Source of the DNA: Vulcanisaeta distributa JCM 11213
GTDB lineage: Archaea; Thermoproteota; Thermoprotei; Thermoproteales; Thermocladiaceae
Assembly (NCBI GenBank): GCA_001316125.1
Contig: BBCS01000003.1
Coordinates: 1-64,000, forward strand
Direction of reading: 5' to 3'
DNA length: 64,000 nucleotides
Below the pieces are notes generated by a model. It saw only the letters and a list, made by a program, of their open reading frames with translations, ran no database searches and was not told where the DNA came from. A program made the translations under genes and the position numbers. Shown here in pieces: positions 32,809 through 43,115 of the stretch (positions are counted from its first letter, which is position 1; every line of letters starts with the position of its first letter).

Positions 32809-35137
32809 TTGCCAGAAAAATACACTTCGTGGGGGATTGTCCAGGGGGTTGGGTTTAGACCCTACATTAAGGTTCTCGCGGATAAGTATGGGGGGGTTAA
32901 GGGCTACGTTAGGAATCTCGGTGGTGGTGAGGTTGAGGTATTCGTTGAGGGGGGGGATGAGGGTGCGGTTAATAACTTCATAAGCGACTTCCTGAGTAAT
33001 AGACCGAGGGCAATATACATAGAGGAGTACTCGGTAACCAGTGAGGAGCCTAGGGGGATTCAATGACTTCAGGATCCTAAGGAGTTCCGGCAATGTTGAG
33101 GCGATATCAATAATACCGCCGGATCTCGCCATATGCGATGACTGCCTAAGGGAGGTACTCAACACGAGGGATCCAAGGAGGTTTAGGTACTCATTCAACT
33201 CCTGCAGCTACTGCGGCCCTAGGTTCGCGGTAATAGACTCCTTACCCTATGACAGGCAAAACACCAGCTGGGCCCATTTAAGCCATGCCCCCCCCATTGC
33301 CAGCGTGAGTATGATGAACCGTCCGTGGGCGGGTTACGTAGGTACTACTACCAGGGCATATCCTGCAGACTATGCGGCCCTAGGCTGAGGCTACTAACGA
33401 GTAGCGGCGAGGTTGTGGGAGCTGACGACCCAATAGGCTACGCGGCTAAGCTAATCAATGAAGGTAATATAGTAGCTATTAAGGGCGTTGGTGGTTATCA
33501 CATAGCGGCGTTGGCCACAGATGATGATGTCGTGCTTAGGCTTAGGGAGAGGAAGAGAAGGCCCACGCAGCCCTTCGCCGTGATGGCACTTGACGTTGAT
33601 ATAGTCGGTAAGTTAGTGTTTATTAATGAGGATGCCGAGCGCGTATTAAGATCACCACAGAGACCAATAGTGCTACTCCCTAAACGACCAGAGAGCCCGG
33701 TGTCTAAGTACGTATCACCAGGCCTTGATAGGGAGGGCGTGTTCCTACCATACACAGCCCTACATTACCTACTATTAATGGACACTAGGGATAAATTCCT
33801 AATAATGACCAGCGGGAATATTCATGACCAACCAATGTGCACTGACGTGAATTGCGTACTTAAGAGGTTGGGTAGAGTTGTGGATTACGTCCTCGACCAT
33901 GACCTACGTATAGCGCATAGGGTTGATGACTCCGTGGTTAGGTTCACTGACGGTGAATTGGTGATTATTAGGAGGTCGAGGGGGCTACGCGCCCATGTGG
34001 GTGAGGATACCGATTAAACTACGCAAGCCTGCAATTGCCTTTGGGGCGGACTTGCAGATGGCTGGTGCTGTGGGCGTTGGTGACAAGGTTGTGCTGACTC
34101 AATACATTGGTGACCTGGACTATGTGGAGACCCTGGAGGATCTCGATAGGGAGCTTAGGTGGTTCATGAGGACCTACAGGGTTAAGGACCCAATGCTGGT
34201 CTGCGATGCTAACCCAGCCTATAGGTCCACTTGGCTGTGCCATAGGTGGGCTGAGGAGCTTAATGCGGAGGTTGTAAGTGTCTATCATCATCACGCCCAT
34301 GCCCTCTCGGTGGCAGCTGACTGGGGGGGTGAGACCAGGCCTTTCGTGTCAGTGGCCATTGATGGTGTTGGCTTTGGCGTTGATGGGATGGCTTGGGGGG
34401 GTGGTGAGGTGCTCATGGTTGATGGGGGGGCTAAGTTTAATAGGTTTGGGCACCTGGCGTATGTGCCAATGCCCGGTGGCGATCTTGCATCCCTATACCC
34501 TGTTAGGATGGTCATATCCTTCATGTCAAGGTTTATGGATGATGAAGAGATTATCAATTACCTAAGGAAACTCGACCTACTGAAGGGGGGGCTGCCCAAT
34601 GGTGAGGTTGAGGCTAGGGTTGTGCTTAGGCAGTTGGGCAGCTCCATCATGACCTCAGGCGTTGGTAGATTCCTAGATGCCGTGTCCGCATTACTTGGTC
34701 TTGCGCTGCATAGGACTTATGAGGGCGAGCCTGCAATAGTCCTTGAGGCTGCGGCAAGGGGTGGTTCATTAATAAGTGAGTTTAAGCCAGTCATCGAATA
34801 TAGCGGTGGTTCACTGATCATAGACACCGTATCTATGTTTAAGCAAGTTCTTGAAGCTAGGTTAAGCGGTTTTAGAATTAACGACATTGCGTACACGGTT
34901 CAGTACCTGCTTGGTAAGGCCCTTGGGGGGGAGGTTGCCTGCGAGGCTATTAAGGAGGTTAGTAATGGGAGTGTGTATGTTGGCGGTGGGGGGGCCGCGG
35001 TCAATGACTACGTGATAGGTGGGTTACGTGGCGAATTAAGGCGGTGCGGCGCCGATATCAGGCTCCCGAGGAGGGTACCACCTGGTGATGGTGGCATTGC
35101 CCTTGGGCAAATATACTACTTAGCACATGCTTTATAA
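32805..35137 (+). CDS. hypF: Carbamoyltransferase HypF
   Basis: Makes the cyanide ligands from carbamoyl phosphate. The order is an acylphosphatase domain ([20 protein letters not shown]), zinc fingers ([15 protein letters not shown], then C-H pairs and SCRLCGPRL), a YrdC-like domain ([15 protein letters not shown]) and a Kae1-like domain ([34 protein letters not shown]). The GTG start at 32805 overlaps hypC. Breaks lie near 32835, 33050, 33275 and 33980; the first and last repair by reading G5 as G4 ([21 protein letters not shown]). G7 tracts add Gly in ADWG, AWGGE and others. Restored length about 775, normal. Confidence 0.95.
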
Positions 35138-35173
35138 TCAAAACTTATTAAGTGAAGCCTAGTGGTAATTCCA

Positions 35174-36233
35174 ATGTCAGAGAGCCGTATAAGGCTTGCG
35201 CATGGCTCGGGTGGTGTCGAGACCTCGGAGCTCCTTGAGAAGCTTATCTTTAGTAGGGTTAGTGATGCATTGAAAAGGGTTGGTAATGGGGGGGTTGGCA
35301 TTGATTACCCGGATGATGCAGCCGCAATACCGCTATCAAACAATGAGTACTTAGTAATTACCGTTGATGCCTACACCGTGAATCCACCGTTCTTTCCAGG
35401 CGGTAATATAGGCGTCTTAGCCGCATCTGGCTCGATAAATGATGTATTGATGATGGGCGGAAGGCCCATAGCAATGCTCGACTCTATCATTGTTGAGGAG
35501 GGATTTCCCATGAGCGATTTGGAGATAATCATTAACTCCTTCATTGAGACTTTGAGGAGTGAGGGCATAGCATTGATAGGTGGGGACTTCAAGGTAATGC
35601 CTAAGGGGGGGCAGATTGATAAGATAGTAATCACAACAGTAGGTATTGGGTTAACCAGTAGGCCCATAGTCGATAAGCCAAGGCTGGGACAAGATTATCG
35701 TAAGCGATTACGTCGGTGATCACGGCGCAGTCATACTACTTTACCAATTGGGTGGCGACGTTAGTAGGGAGTTACTCGAGAAGTCGAAGCTGCGGAGTGA
35801 CGTTAAGCCACTGACTAGGCTCATGATACCGTTGATCGAGAAGTACGGTGAGTACATACACGCGGCTAGGGACCCTACGAGGGGGCGGCCTATCAATGGT
35901 TCTGAATGACTGGGCCAGGGCCACGGGCACGGTAATCGTGGTCAATGAGGAGGATATACCGGTTAGGCCTGAGGTGTCGTCCTACGCAGGTATGCTTGGG
36001 ATAGATCCACTTTACTTAGCCAGTGAGGGCGTTGCCGTGTTGGCCGTTGATCCAGCATTGCCGAGGAGATCGTTAATTACATGCATAGCCTGGGCTTTGG
36101 GAATGCCAGGATCATTGGTGAGGTTAGGGAGAGCGAGAAGTATAGGGGGGGTTACGTACTGCAGAGGACTGTGGTTGGTGGCTTCAGGATACTAGAGCCA
36201 CCGAGGGGTGACCTAGTGCCGAGGATCTGTTAG
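35174..36233 (+). CDS. hypE: Hydrogenase maturation factor HypE
   Basis: Dehydrates the carbamoyl group on its C-terminal cysteine. Core features are LAHGSGGVETSELLEKLI, DDAAAIPL, VTVDAYTVNPPFFPGGNIGVLA and ARDPTRGGLSMVLND. The end is LVPRIC followed by a stop, the required C-terminal Cys. Breaks lie near 35686 and 36063. ATG 35174 follows a weak TATA region about 25 bases upstream. Restored length is about 350 residues. It is followed after 9 bases by a metallo-beta-lactamase-fold gene. Confidence 0.95.
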
Positions 36234-36242
36234 GGGGTTAGT

Positions 36243-36841
36243 ATGGGCATGAGGCTGGTCTACCACGGCGTGGAATTGATGACCGTGGATCTAGCGGGCG
36301 CGGTTATTAAGCGTGGTGATGAAACCCTATGCGTAGACCTCGTAAGTGACCATGACTGCGGTTATAAGCTGTATACTCATAGCCACGTGGGCCACGTACC
36401 TAGTACGATCAACGGCACTTACTACTCACCCTTTGGTGGAAGTATTGTTAAGCCGGGTGATGAATTGATACTGGGTGATTTTAAGGTTAAGGTTGTTAAT
36501 GCGTACAACATAACGAAGCTCATGAACGGAGCACCAATACATCCAAGGGGTCTCGGGGGGGTTGGTTATGTGATTAACATCAACGGGGGGGTCACCATAT
36601 ACCACATGGGCGATACAGACTTTATAGAGGAATTGAGACAGGTTAAGGACGGATATAGGATTGACATACTGCTGATACCCATAGGGGGGGAGGCACCGTA
36701 ATGACCCCTGAGGAGGCTGCTGACGTAGTAATGCTACTAAGGCCTAAAATAGCTGTGCCGATTCATTTCAATGAGAGAAGGCAATTCGTCAAGTTTAGAG
36801 ACATAGCTCAGCCATACACCCAGGTAATATTACTAAAGTAA
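36243..36841 (+). CDS. Metallo-beta-lactamase-fold hydrolase (UPF0173-like) in the hyp operon
   Basis: About 199 residues. The start VYHGVELMTVDLAGAVIKRGDETLCVDL, the YTHSHVGHVP loop, IYHMGDTDF and the end PIGGGTVMTPEEAADVVMLLRPKIAVPIHFNERR match the small UlaG/UPF0173 group. In the metal loop the usual HxHxDH reads HSHVGH, so the Asp is Gly. The frame breaks at the G7 near 36690, where five G give IPIGGGTVMTPEEA. It lies nine bases after hypE, so it is probably in the same operon; whether it helps hydrogenase maturation is unknown. Confidence 0.75.
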
Positions 36842-36911
36842 ACTTGATTACCCAGGTGGTGAATTAATACTGAGCGATTTTTAAGGTAAACGTAGCATAA
36901 GGCTAAGTAAA

Positions 36912-38043
36912 TTAGCCTGGGCCCGTTCCTAAGGTTAGCTTAGATATCTTAAGCTTATATATTGCGTATGATGTTGTCCAGGTTATTGTAAACGTAAGTA
37001 CTATCATTACTCCGATGTATTCCCACCAGGTCTCTCCGTTTACCAGCGCTATCCAGTCCCAGAAGGGCCCGCTTAGGTTGAGCTCCGACTGCACTAGGCC
37101 GAGCAGTTCCAGTGTGCCCACTACCCATGCAACCATTATTGAGATTAGCGTCATCGTTAGGTTGTACCACAGTTTCCTCAGGCTATCCCTAAAGGCCCAG
37201 TTGTAGGCGTAGTTCATGAAGAAGCCGTCGGTCGTGTCCGTGAGGACCATGCCGACGGTGAATAGCACTGGGAATACCAGTAGGAACCAGAGTGGTATGT
37301 TCGTGAAGACCCCCCAGCCACTGCGGCCGATATTGCCAGCGTGGCGACCTCGGTGGCTGTGTCGAAGCCAAGCCCGAATAGGAAGCCTATTGGGTACATG
37401 TAGTAGTCCCTATCAACGATCTTAAACAACCCCCCCCTGAAGAACTTATTCATGAACCCCCCCTCCTCATCAAGGCATCCTCAAGCCTAGCCTCATTAAG
37501 CCTACCACGCCTAAACTCCCTATATATGTCGTAGATCTCCAGCAGTACTAGGAAGTTCAGGAAGCCGATTATGTATAGGAAGCCACCGCTTACTAAGGTA
37601 CCGATTATTGAACCAATATTCTCTATATTAGCTAGGCTACTAACAACGTACCTGGTAGCAATCATTAGGGCCACAGCCATCAGTATAACCACCGTTGAGT
37701 GGCCGAGGCTGAAGAAGGTTCCCGTGAATAGCGACCTCTTACGCTCCTGGACAAGCTTCCTAGTTGAGTTATCAATGGCGGCTAGGTGATCTGCATCAAG
37801 GCCATGCCTAAGCCCAAATAGGTAGGCCAGCACGCCCAATATTGATAGCGTGACCACACCATGGATATGAGCCACATCACCAAGCCACGAGGCTGCGGAA
37901 CCACTGAGCACGGCATTGTGGGCTAGAGTGATTAGTTTGTAAAACCAGAACCAGGCAAGACCGGTAGCCATTAGTATTGCGGCGTACGTGGACCCCCCCA
38001 TTATTAGGAGCGCCCTCCTACTTATGGTTACCTGACCACTCAT
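36912..38043 (-). CDS. Nickel/cobalt permease (NiCoT/HoxN type)
   Basis: About 377 residues, seven or eight membrane segments. The metal motif FGLRHGLDADHLAAIDNSTRKL matches the RHAxDADH family signature with Gly for Ala. GFDTATEVATL and GMVLTDTTDGFFMNYAYNWAF are the other NiCoT signatures. Breaks lie at 37430-37460 and at the C6 run 37310-37315, where C4 gives AVAGVFTNIPLWFL. Nickel, not cobalt, is likely given the hydrogenase and NikR neighbours. ATG 38043 is about 27 bases from a TATA box. Confidence 0.9.
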
Positions 38044-38066
38044 CGACTTAATAGATAAAGCACGGC

Positions 38067-38149
38067 TTTTAAACAGTATTTTCAGTTAGGTGGTAATTAG
38101 TTACGTATTAATTATTACGTAATTACTACTTACAGTAATGCATATAATT
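38067..38149. promoter_or_regulatory. Divergent promoters with inverted repeat between nickel permease and DUF364 gene
   Basis: A leftward TATA box (TTTAAAA on the minus strand, 38067-38073) lies 27 bases before the permease ATG. A rightward one (ATATAATT, 38142-38149) lies 26 bases before GTG 38171. Between them is an inverted repeat, TTACGTA-8-TACGTAA (38101-38122). It is a good candidate binding site for the NikR encoded 1.3 kb away. Confidence 0.6.
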
Positions 38150-38170
38150 AACTCCCGCATCATGTAATGC

Positions 38171-38894
38171 GTGAGGTTTATTGAGGTTCTCGCCTCCCGC
38201 GCCATTGATATGGCTGGCGGTTTGAACGTTGTGGATTACTGCACTTGCCTTAGGGCTGCCTACGTGGTTGTTTCGGATGGCTCTAGAGAGGCTATTGGAT
38301 GGTGCACGTGCTCATGAGGACCTACATAGTATTGGCAGGGTCATGGAACCCTCAATTGACGACCTCCCCCCCAGCATGGTTGTTGATGTTAACCCATTGA
38401 ATAGGGTCCTCGGGCTTGCCTTAATAAATGCGATTTCCCAATACCACATGACTGAGGTTAGGTGGGATGAGTTGGAGTTAAGGACTCCGGTGTGCGTGGT
38501 CGGTCTTATGAGGCCATTGATTAAGGAATTGAGGGATAAGGGCCTTGATGTCCTCGTTTTTGAGAGGTCACCGTACCTACGCGGTGATGATGCCTACTCA
38601 GATGTTGAGGAGGAGTTATTAATACCTAAGTGTGGCACGGTATACATAACAGGCATGACGCTCCTAAACTTTACAATAGATAGATTGCTGGGTCTCTCGA
38701 GGGGGGGTATTAACGTACTCATCGGTCCATCCGCAAGCCTACTACCTGAGTTAGTGAAGGGCTTGGGTATCCACTATATTGAGTCTATGAGGTTTATGGA
38801 TGTTGGAGCTGTTATGAGGCACTTGAGGCTTGGTGGTTATGTGTCGCTTAAGGTTCACGGCAACTTAGGCGTGCCATATAGGTGGAGGGTTTAA
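38171..38894 (+). CDS. DUF4213/DUF364 putative metal-chelation protein
   Basis: About 240 residues. The N-terminal part (EVLASRAIDMAGGLNVVDYCTCLRAAYVVVSDG) and NPLNRVLGLALINAISQYHM, VCVVGLMRPLIKELRDKG and VLIGPSASLLPELVKGLGIHYI fit the DUF4213-DUF364 fold, proposed to chelate heavy metals. The frame breaks near 38290, inside the early helix. GTG 38171 is set by the TATA box 26 bases upstream. It is divergent from the nickel permease and may handle nickel. An extra Pro and Gly come from C7/G7 runs. Confidence 0.75.
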
Positions 38895-38903
38895 ATTTGT
38901 GTT

Positions 38904-39388
38904 GTGGTGTTTAAGTGCGTGGCGTTGGCGCTGTCGCCGGCGATTGCCGAGTTGCTTAGGGAGTTGGCTGGTGGTAGGGATGTTGAGGAGTTCATCATTG
39001 ACTTAATAGTTAGGGAACTCGATCCTCCGCGTAGGGTTGAGGTTTACCTGAGGCTTCATGAGGATTATTTAAGAAGTGCTGAGGAGCTTTACAGTAAGGG
39101 TAACCTAACGCAGGCCGGCGAGAAGTACTGGGGCGCCGTCACGGCCTTACTGAACGCCATTGCAGAGTTGAGGGGGGGTTGGGAGCACTATAGTCATAGG
39201 ATTATGATGTAATAGTTGGGAGACTATACAAGGAGATTAATGATAAATCGATCTTAATAGACTTCAGCATGGCCGAGAGACTTCACGCGAACTTTTACCA
39301 TAACTTCATGGGTAAGGAGGAGTTTGAGGTTCATAGGCAGGCAGCTCTGGAGTTAATTGAAAGATTGAGGGCCGTCATTAAGGGCTAA
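38904..39388 (+). CDS. PaREP1 family protein (HEPN-like)
   Basis: About 160 residues: LHEDYLRSAEELYSKGNLTQAGEKYWGAVTALLNAIAELRGWEHYSHRDYDVIV, then MAERLHANFYHNFM and ALELIERLRAVIKG. This is the PaREP1 layout (helical, HEPN-like; the R...H of HEPN nucleases is not clear). The G7 at 39172-39178 adds a Gly to the conserved RGWEH, and the frame breaks at 39199-39203, where ATAGGATTA read as ATAGGGATTA joins both parts. GTG 38904 or 38919 are possible starts. It lies between DUF364 and nikR. Confidence 0.8.
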
Positions 39389-39418
39389 GGCACGGCGGCC
39401 AAAGGACTGCATAATCCA

Positions 39419-39445
39419 TTTAAATAAATAATTAAAAAATTATTT
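39419..39445 (+). promoter_or_regulatory. nikR promoter with overlapping inverted repeat
   Basis: The TATA-like TTTAAATA (39419-39426) is followed by AAATAATT-4-AATTATTT (39426-39445), ending six bases before the ATG. The repeat covers the expected start of transcription, which fits autoregulation. It is very AT-rich, so chance symmetry is possible. Confidence 0.4.
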
Positions 39446-39451
39446 TAACCT

Positions 39452-39826
39452 ATGGGCAGAGCTCGTAGGATCAGTATTGCCGTTGATGAGGATTTGCTCA
39501 GGGCGATTGATGAGGTCATGGTTAGGGTTGGTGAGGTTAATAGGTCTAGGTTCATAAATACGTTGATTAGTAGCGCGATTGCCGAGCAGATGGTTGGTGT
39601 TGGTGGTTACGTGTTCTCGCTGATAATTATTATGTATGACCACGAGTTCGGCGATACTGAGAGGTACGTGACTGATGTGCAGCATGAGTTTAGGGATGTG
39701 ATTAGGGTCGTAACCCACACCCACGTAACCGATAAGGACTGCATCGAGGTAATACACGCAATGGGTAATTACGAGAGAATACAGGAGCTAACGAAGAGAC
39801 TAATGGCAATAAAGAGGGGGGTATAA
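39452..39826 (+). CDS. nikR: Nickel-responsive regulator NikR
   Basis: 124 residues. The N-terminal ribbon-helix-helix is RRISIAVDEDLLRAIDEVMVRVGEVNRSRFINTLI. The ACT-like metal domain has DVQHEF and VVTHTHVTDKDCIEVI, which hold the His-His-His-Cys nickel ligands of NikR at the right spacing. The frame is intact. It probably represses nickel uptake and possibly hydrogenase genes when nickel is plentiful. Target sites are likely the inverted repeats near 38101 and 39426. Confidence 0.92.
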   Translation: MGRARRISIAVDEDLLRAIDEVMVRVGEVNRSRFINTLISSAIAEQMVGVGGYVFSLIIIMYDHEFGDTERYVTDVQHEFRDVIRVVTHTHVTDKDCIEVIHAMGNYERIQELTKRLMAIKRGV

Positions 39827-39915
39827 AGTACATAAAAACAACAAACATACCAATACCAACGGCCAGCAATACGTAGTATGCAGCATCCTATATCTCGAGC
39901 AATTTCCTAATAAAA

Positions 39916-41816
39916 TCATGGGCCTTCAAACCCCCATAAATGTTCCTTAAGTAATTTCCTAAGCTCGCCCTTGCCCATACTCGGTAATTGATTAGTAATT
40001 ATTATGCGTGATGGCTCAGCTATTGGACCAACCAACTCCCTAATAACTTTTTTAATATCATCTGGGCTTCCGCCATCACCCTCTACGACCACCACGGGGG
40101 CTCTCAAACTTAGTATCATCAAGCATTCCCGCAACCACGGCCCTTCTGACCCAGGGTAGTGATTCCACGGCTTTTTCAATCTCGCCTGGGCTAATCCTAT
40201 ACCCATTAACCTTCATCACGCCATCTGCCCTACCCAATGGTAGATGTACATGTCATTATCCATAATGGCATAATCCCCCCCAACGAAGTACACGCCCCCC
40301 CTAACCCACTTATGTACGTAATGGTCCGTGTATTCAATCGGCATGGCGGGCCAAGGGGGGGACTTAACAACTAAGTAACCGACGGAACCCCCCCTCACGG
40401 GGTTTCCATCTGCATCGACGACATCGATATCGAAGCCTGGCATTGGAGGACCAACGGAGCCTGGGACTAATGGTACGAATGTATAGTTGGGGGGGAGACT
40501 CCCGGTTACGAAAGTGCCTAATTCCGACTGAATGAACATATGCACTACGGGTATCCTACCACTTAGCTTGCTTGGGAGTGAGTCTATTGTGGGTACGGTC
40601 CCCCCCGTGCCGACAAATTGGTATGTCCAACGCCATACCGAGGCTTCGAGGGGGGGCTCGGCGGTCGTCAGTATTAATCTTAGCATGTCGAGGTTATGCG
40701 ATAATAAGAGGTTTGGATCTTGGCGTGAGAGCATCCTTAATGCGGCGCCCGTCGTTAGGAATACCGTGACCGCGTACCTCTCCAGGATGGACCACCACCT
40801 ATCCCAATGCGGGTAATCAGGCCCACCCTCGTAAAGCACTACTGTGGAACCTATCATGAATGGACCAAAGAGTACGTAGGTTATTCCCGTTATCCAGCCA
40901 GGTAATACCGTGCAGAAGTAAGTGTCGTGTGGCCTAAGCCCCCCCATCCACCTTGTCGTTGAGTACGTCTGCACTAGGTAGCCACCAACACCATGTGTTA
41001 TCAGCCCTAAGTCCTCATCATAACCAACATGAAGCCCAAAGAGTGGGTGTACCGAGTCAGCCACGTAATCCTCACCGGCGTCTAAGGTTGGTACCTCGTC
41101 AATGTATAAGTCCCTGCCCTGAGCTATGCTCGCATCGACATTCATCCTATTGATAATAACTACCTTAGGGTTATGGTTAATGGCGTTCAATGCCTTATCT
41201 ACCGTGGACTTAACGATGACGGGCCTACCCCCCCTCCTTGGGAATGCGTCTACGGTAATCAATACCTTTGGTTTTCTATCAATAATCCTCCTCGCCAAAT
41301 CAAGTGCCCCAAAGCCCGTGAACACGAATTCGAAGGGTGCACCGAGCCTAACGGAGCTAATGCCAACGCGATTACTTCAGGCATGGGTGGTGCGTAGAAC
41401 ATTACCCAATCATGGGGGGGACCAACACCGAGGCCCCCTAAGTATTGATGAGTATTTAATAACCATGTCATTAAGGTCTGAATAAGTATATACCCTCGCA
41501 ATACCCTCCTCACTCTCCCAAATGATGGCTAGTTTATCCCAAACCCACGTTGACCTATGCTTACCTATAATGTTGCGGTAGGCGTTAATTAGCCCACCAA
41601 TGAACACCGTGTACTGTAGTGATTACCAGCCATTACGTAATTCCACATCCTCTCCCAAATCAATTGTTTAGCCTCATTACTCCAAAAATTAATTAAGTCC
41701 TTGACGCTACGTTGATGCACGACCTTGAATTGAGGAATACCAATAACCTTATAGCGCATTGATGGTGGCACAATCCTCTCGGGATTGAATACTCTCCTTA
41801 TAACATCCTCGGACAT
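39916..41816 (-). CDS. Acetyl-CoA synthetase-like protein with lost ATP motif
   Basis: About 630 residues, of the Acs/AMP-forming ligase family: GLGVGPHDWVMFYAPPMPEVIALALA, GWITGITYVLFGPFMIGSTVVLYEG, YPHWDRWWSILERYAVTVFLTT, HMFIQSELGTFVTGSLP and a C-terminal KVNGYRISPGEIEKAVESLPWVRRAVV domain. The usual P-loop TSGTTGxPKG after HPLF is absent; GLHVGYDEDLGLITHGVGGYLVQ takes its place, so the enzyme may not activate acids in the usual way. Breaks lie near 40215, 41330, 41425, 41585 and 41620, and many C7/G7 runs add codons. It lies between nikR and hypA, on the opposite strand. Acid or CoA substrate unknown. Confidence 0.8.
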
Positions 41817-41880
41817 CCATCTTCACCTCACGATTTATTTAGTCCTTAAGTAGTCTTATGCTAAATTTCTGATAGGAATA

Positions 41881-41889
41881 TTTAAAAAT
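41881..41889 (+). promoter_or_regulatory. TATA box of hypA
   Basis: TTTAAAAAT centred 26 bases before GTG 41911, so hypA is leaderless and the GTG start is supported. Confidence 0.6.
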
Positions 41890-41910
41890 CATGCCTAAGA
41901 CAATATCAGC

Positions 41911-42327
41911 GTGCACGAGTGGTCATTAGCATCAGCAATCGTTGAGAGCGTTGATAGGTGGGCGCGGGAGAATAATATAAATAATGTGATTAAGGTCGTT
42001 GTTGAAATTCCATCAATATCAATGATAGACTTGGAAATACTTAAGGAGGCCTTCGACATGCTTAAGCAAGATTCTAAATTGGTTAAGGCATCCCTCGAGG
42101 TTAGGGTCGTTGTACCAAAATTAAGGTGTAGGCGTTGTGGGTACGCACTGACGGATGATGATGTTAAGAGACAACTAAATGAGTTGATGAAGGATTATGG
42201 CGAGGAATACCCACTTCACCTAATTCCTGACTTGGCACCAGCATTGCTTAGATGCCCTAGGTGTGGCTCTCATGACTTGGAGATGGAGGAACCAAGAATT
42301 AAGGTGGCCGAGGTGGTTACGGAATGA
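41911..42327 (+). CDS. hypA: Hydrogenase nickel-insertion protein HypA
   Basis: 138 residues, intact. It begins MHEWSLASAIVESVDRWA (the nickel-binding MHE), followed by VVVEIPSISMIDLEILKEAFDML, then a zinc domain LRCRRCGYAL ... LRCPRCGSHDLEM. The zinc region has an insertion of about 40 residues between the two CxxC pairs, as in archaeal HypA. The GTG start fits the TATA box. It overlaps hypB by ATGA at 42324. Confidence 0.95.
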   Translation: MHEWSLASAIVESVDRWARENNINNVIKVVVEIPSISMIDLEILKEAFDMLKQDSKLVKASLEVRVVVPKLRCRRCGYALTDDDVKRQLNELMKDYGEEYPLHLIPDLAPALLRCPRCGSHDLEMEEPRIKVAEVVTE

Positions 42328-43103
42328 TTAAGGAGCCGACGCTGGAGTTGGCCAGGGATAGGTTGAGGGATAGAGGGGTTATTGCCGTTGTGAGTGGTAA
42401 GGGTGGTGTCGGTAAGAGCACCGTGTCGGCATTAACGGCATTAAGTATCGCCAATAGGGATTACGCAGTATTAATTGACCTGGACATACACGGTATGTCG
42501 GTGCCCAGGCTGTTTGGGATTGAGAATAAGATGCATGACGTGAGTAGGGAGGGTTTAGAGCCGATAATGATTAATGAAAGGCTTGGAATAATAAGTTTGA
42601 GAGGGGGGGTAATTGGTAGTAAGTACGTAGTATTGCCGGGCGAAAGGCGAGGCGGCGTGCTCCTAGACCTATTGGCATATACTAACTACGGGGATTCCAA
42701 GTACGTAATAGTCGACATGCCGCCGGGGATGAGCGATGAATTACTAATACTGCATAGGGTGAGGAATTACTTACCAATTGTGGTAACATCACCGTCGAGG
42801 CAATCCGTAGGTGTGGTTGAGGACCTAGTAAGGTATTTAACGGACTCGGGGGGGATAAGGCCTACGGCTATGATCATAAACATGGCATTCATGAAGTGCG
42901 ACCATGAGGTAGTAAAGCCCTTCGGTAGTACTGACTGGGCAATCGAATTAGCCCGTAAATACGGCATTGAAGTAGTTAAGGAATTGCCGATAGACCCAGC
43001 GATCGAGGAATACATAGGTAAGATAAATGAGTACAGTGGGCAGTTACTAACGGAATTAAGCTCAATGATTAATACCGTGATCCAGGAAGTACAAAGATAC
43101 TAA
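42324..43103 (+). CDS. hypB: ATPase-type HypB (Mrp/MinD family)
   Basis: 259 residues of the Mrp/MinD/Nbp35 ATPase family, with the deviant Walker A VVSGKGGVGKSTVSALTALSIA, LIDLDIHGMSVPRLFG, and YVIVDMPPGMSDELL as Walker B. It is translated with hypA. In Thermococcales a protein of exactly this kind replaces GTPase HypB and works with HypA in nickel delivery, so I assign it as hypB. Two G7 runs add a Gly in LRGVIG and DSGIRP. Alternative: a general Fe-S carrier. Confidence 0.85.
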   Translation: MIKEPTLELARDRLRDRGVIAVVSGKGGVGKSTVSALTALSIANRDYAVLIDLDIHGMSVPRLFGIENKMHDVSREGLEPIMINERLGIISLRGGVIGSKYVVLPGERRGGVLLDLLAYTNYGDSKYVIVDMPPGMSDELLILHRVRNYLPIVVTSPSRQSVGVVEDLVRYLTDSGGIRPTAMIINMAFMKCDHEVVKPFGSTDWAIELARKYGIEVVKELPIDPAIEEYIGKINEYSGQLLTELSSMINTVIQEVQRY

Positions 43104-43115
43104 TTATCTTATATC

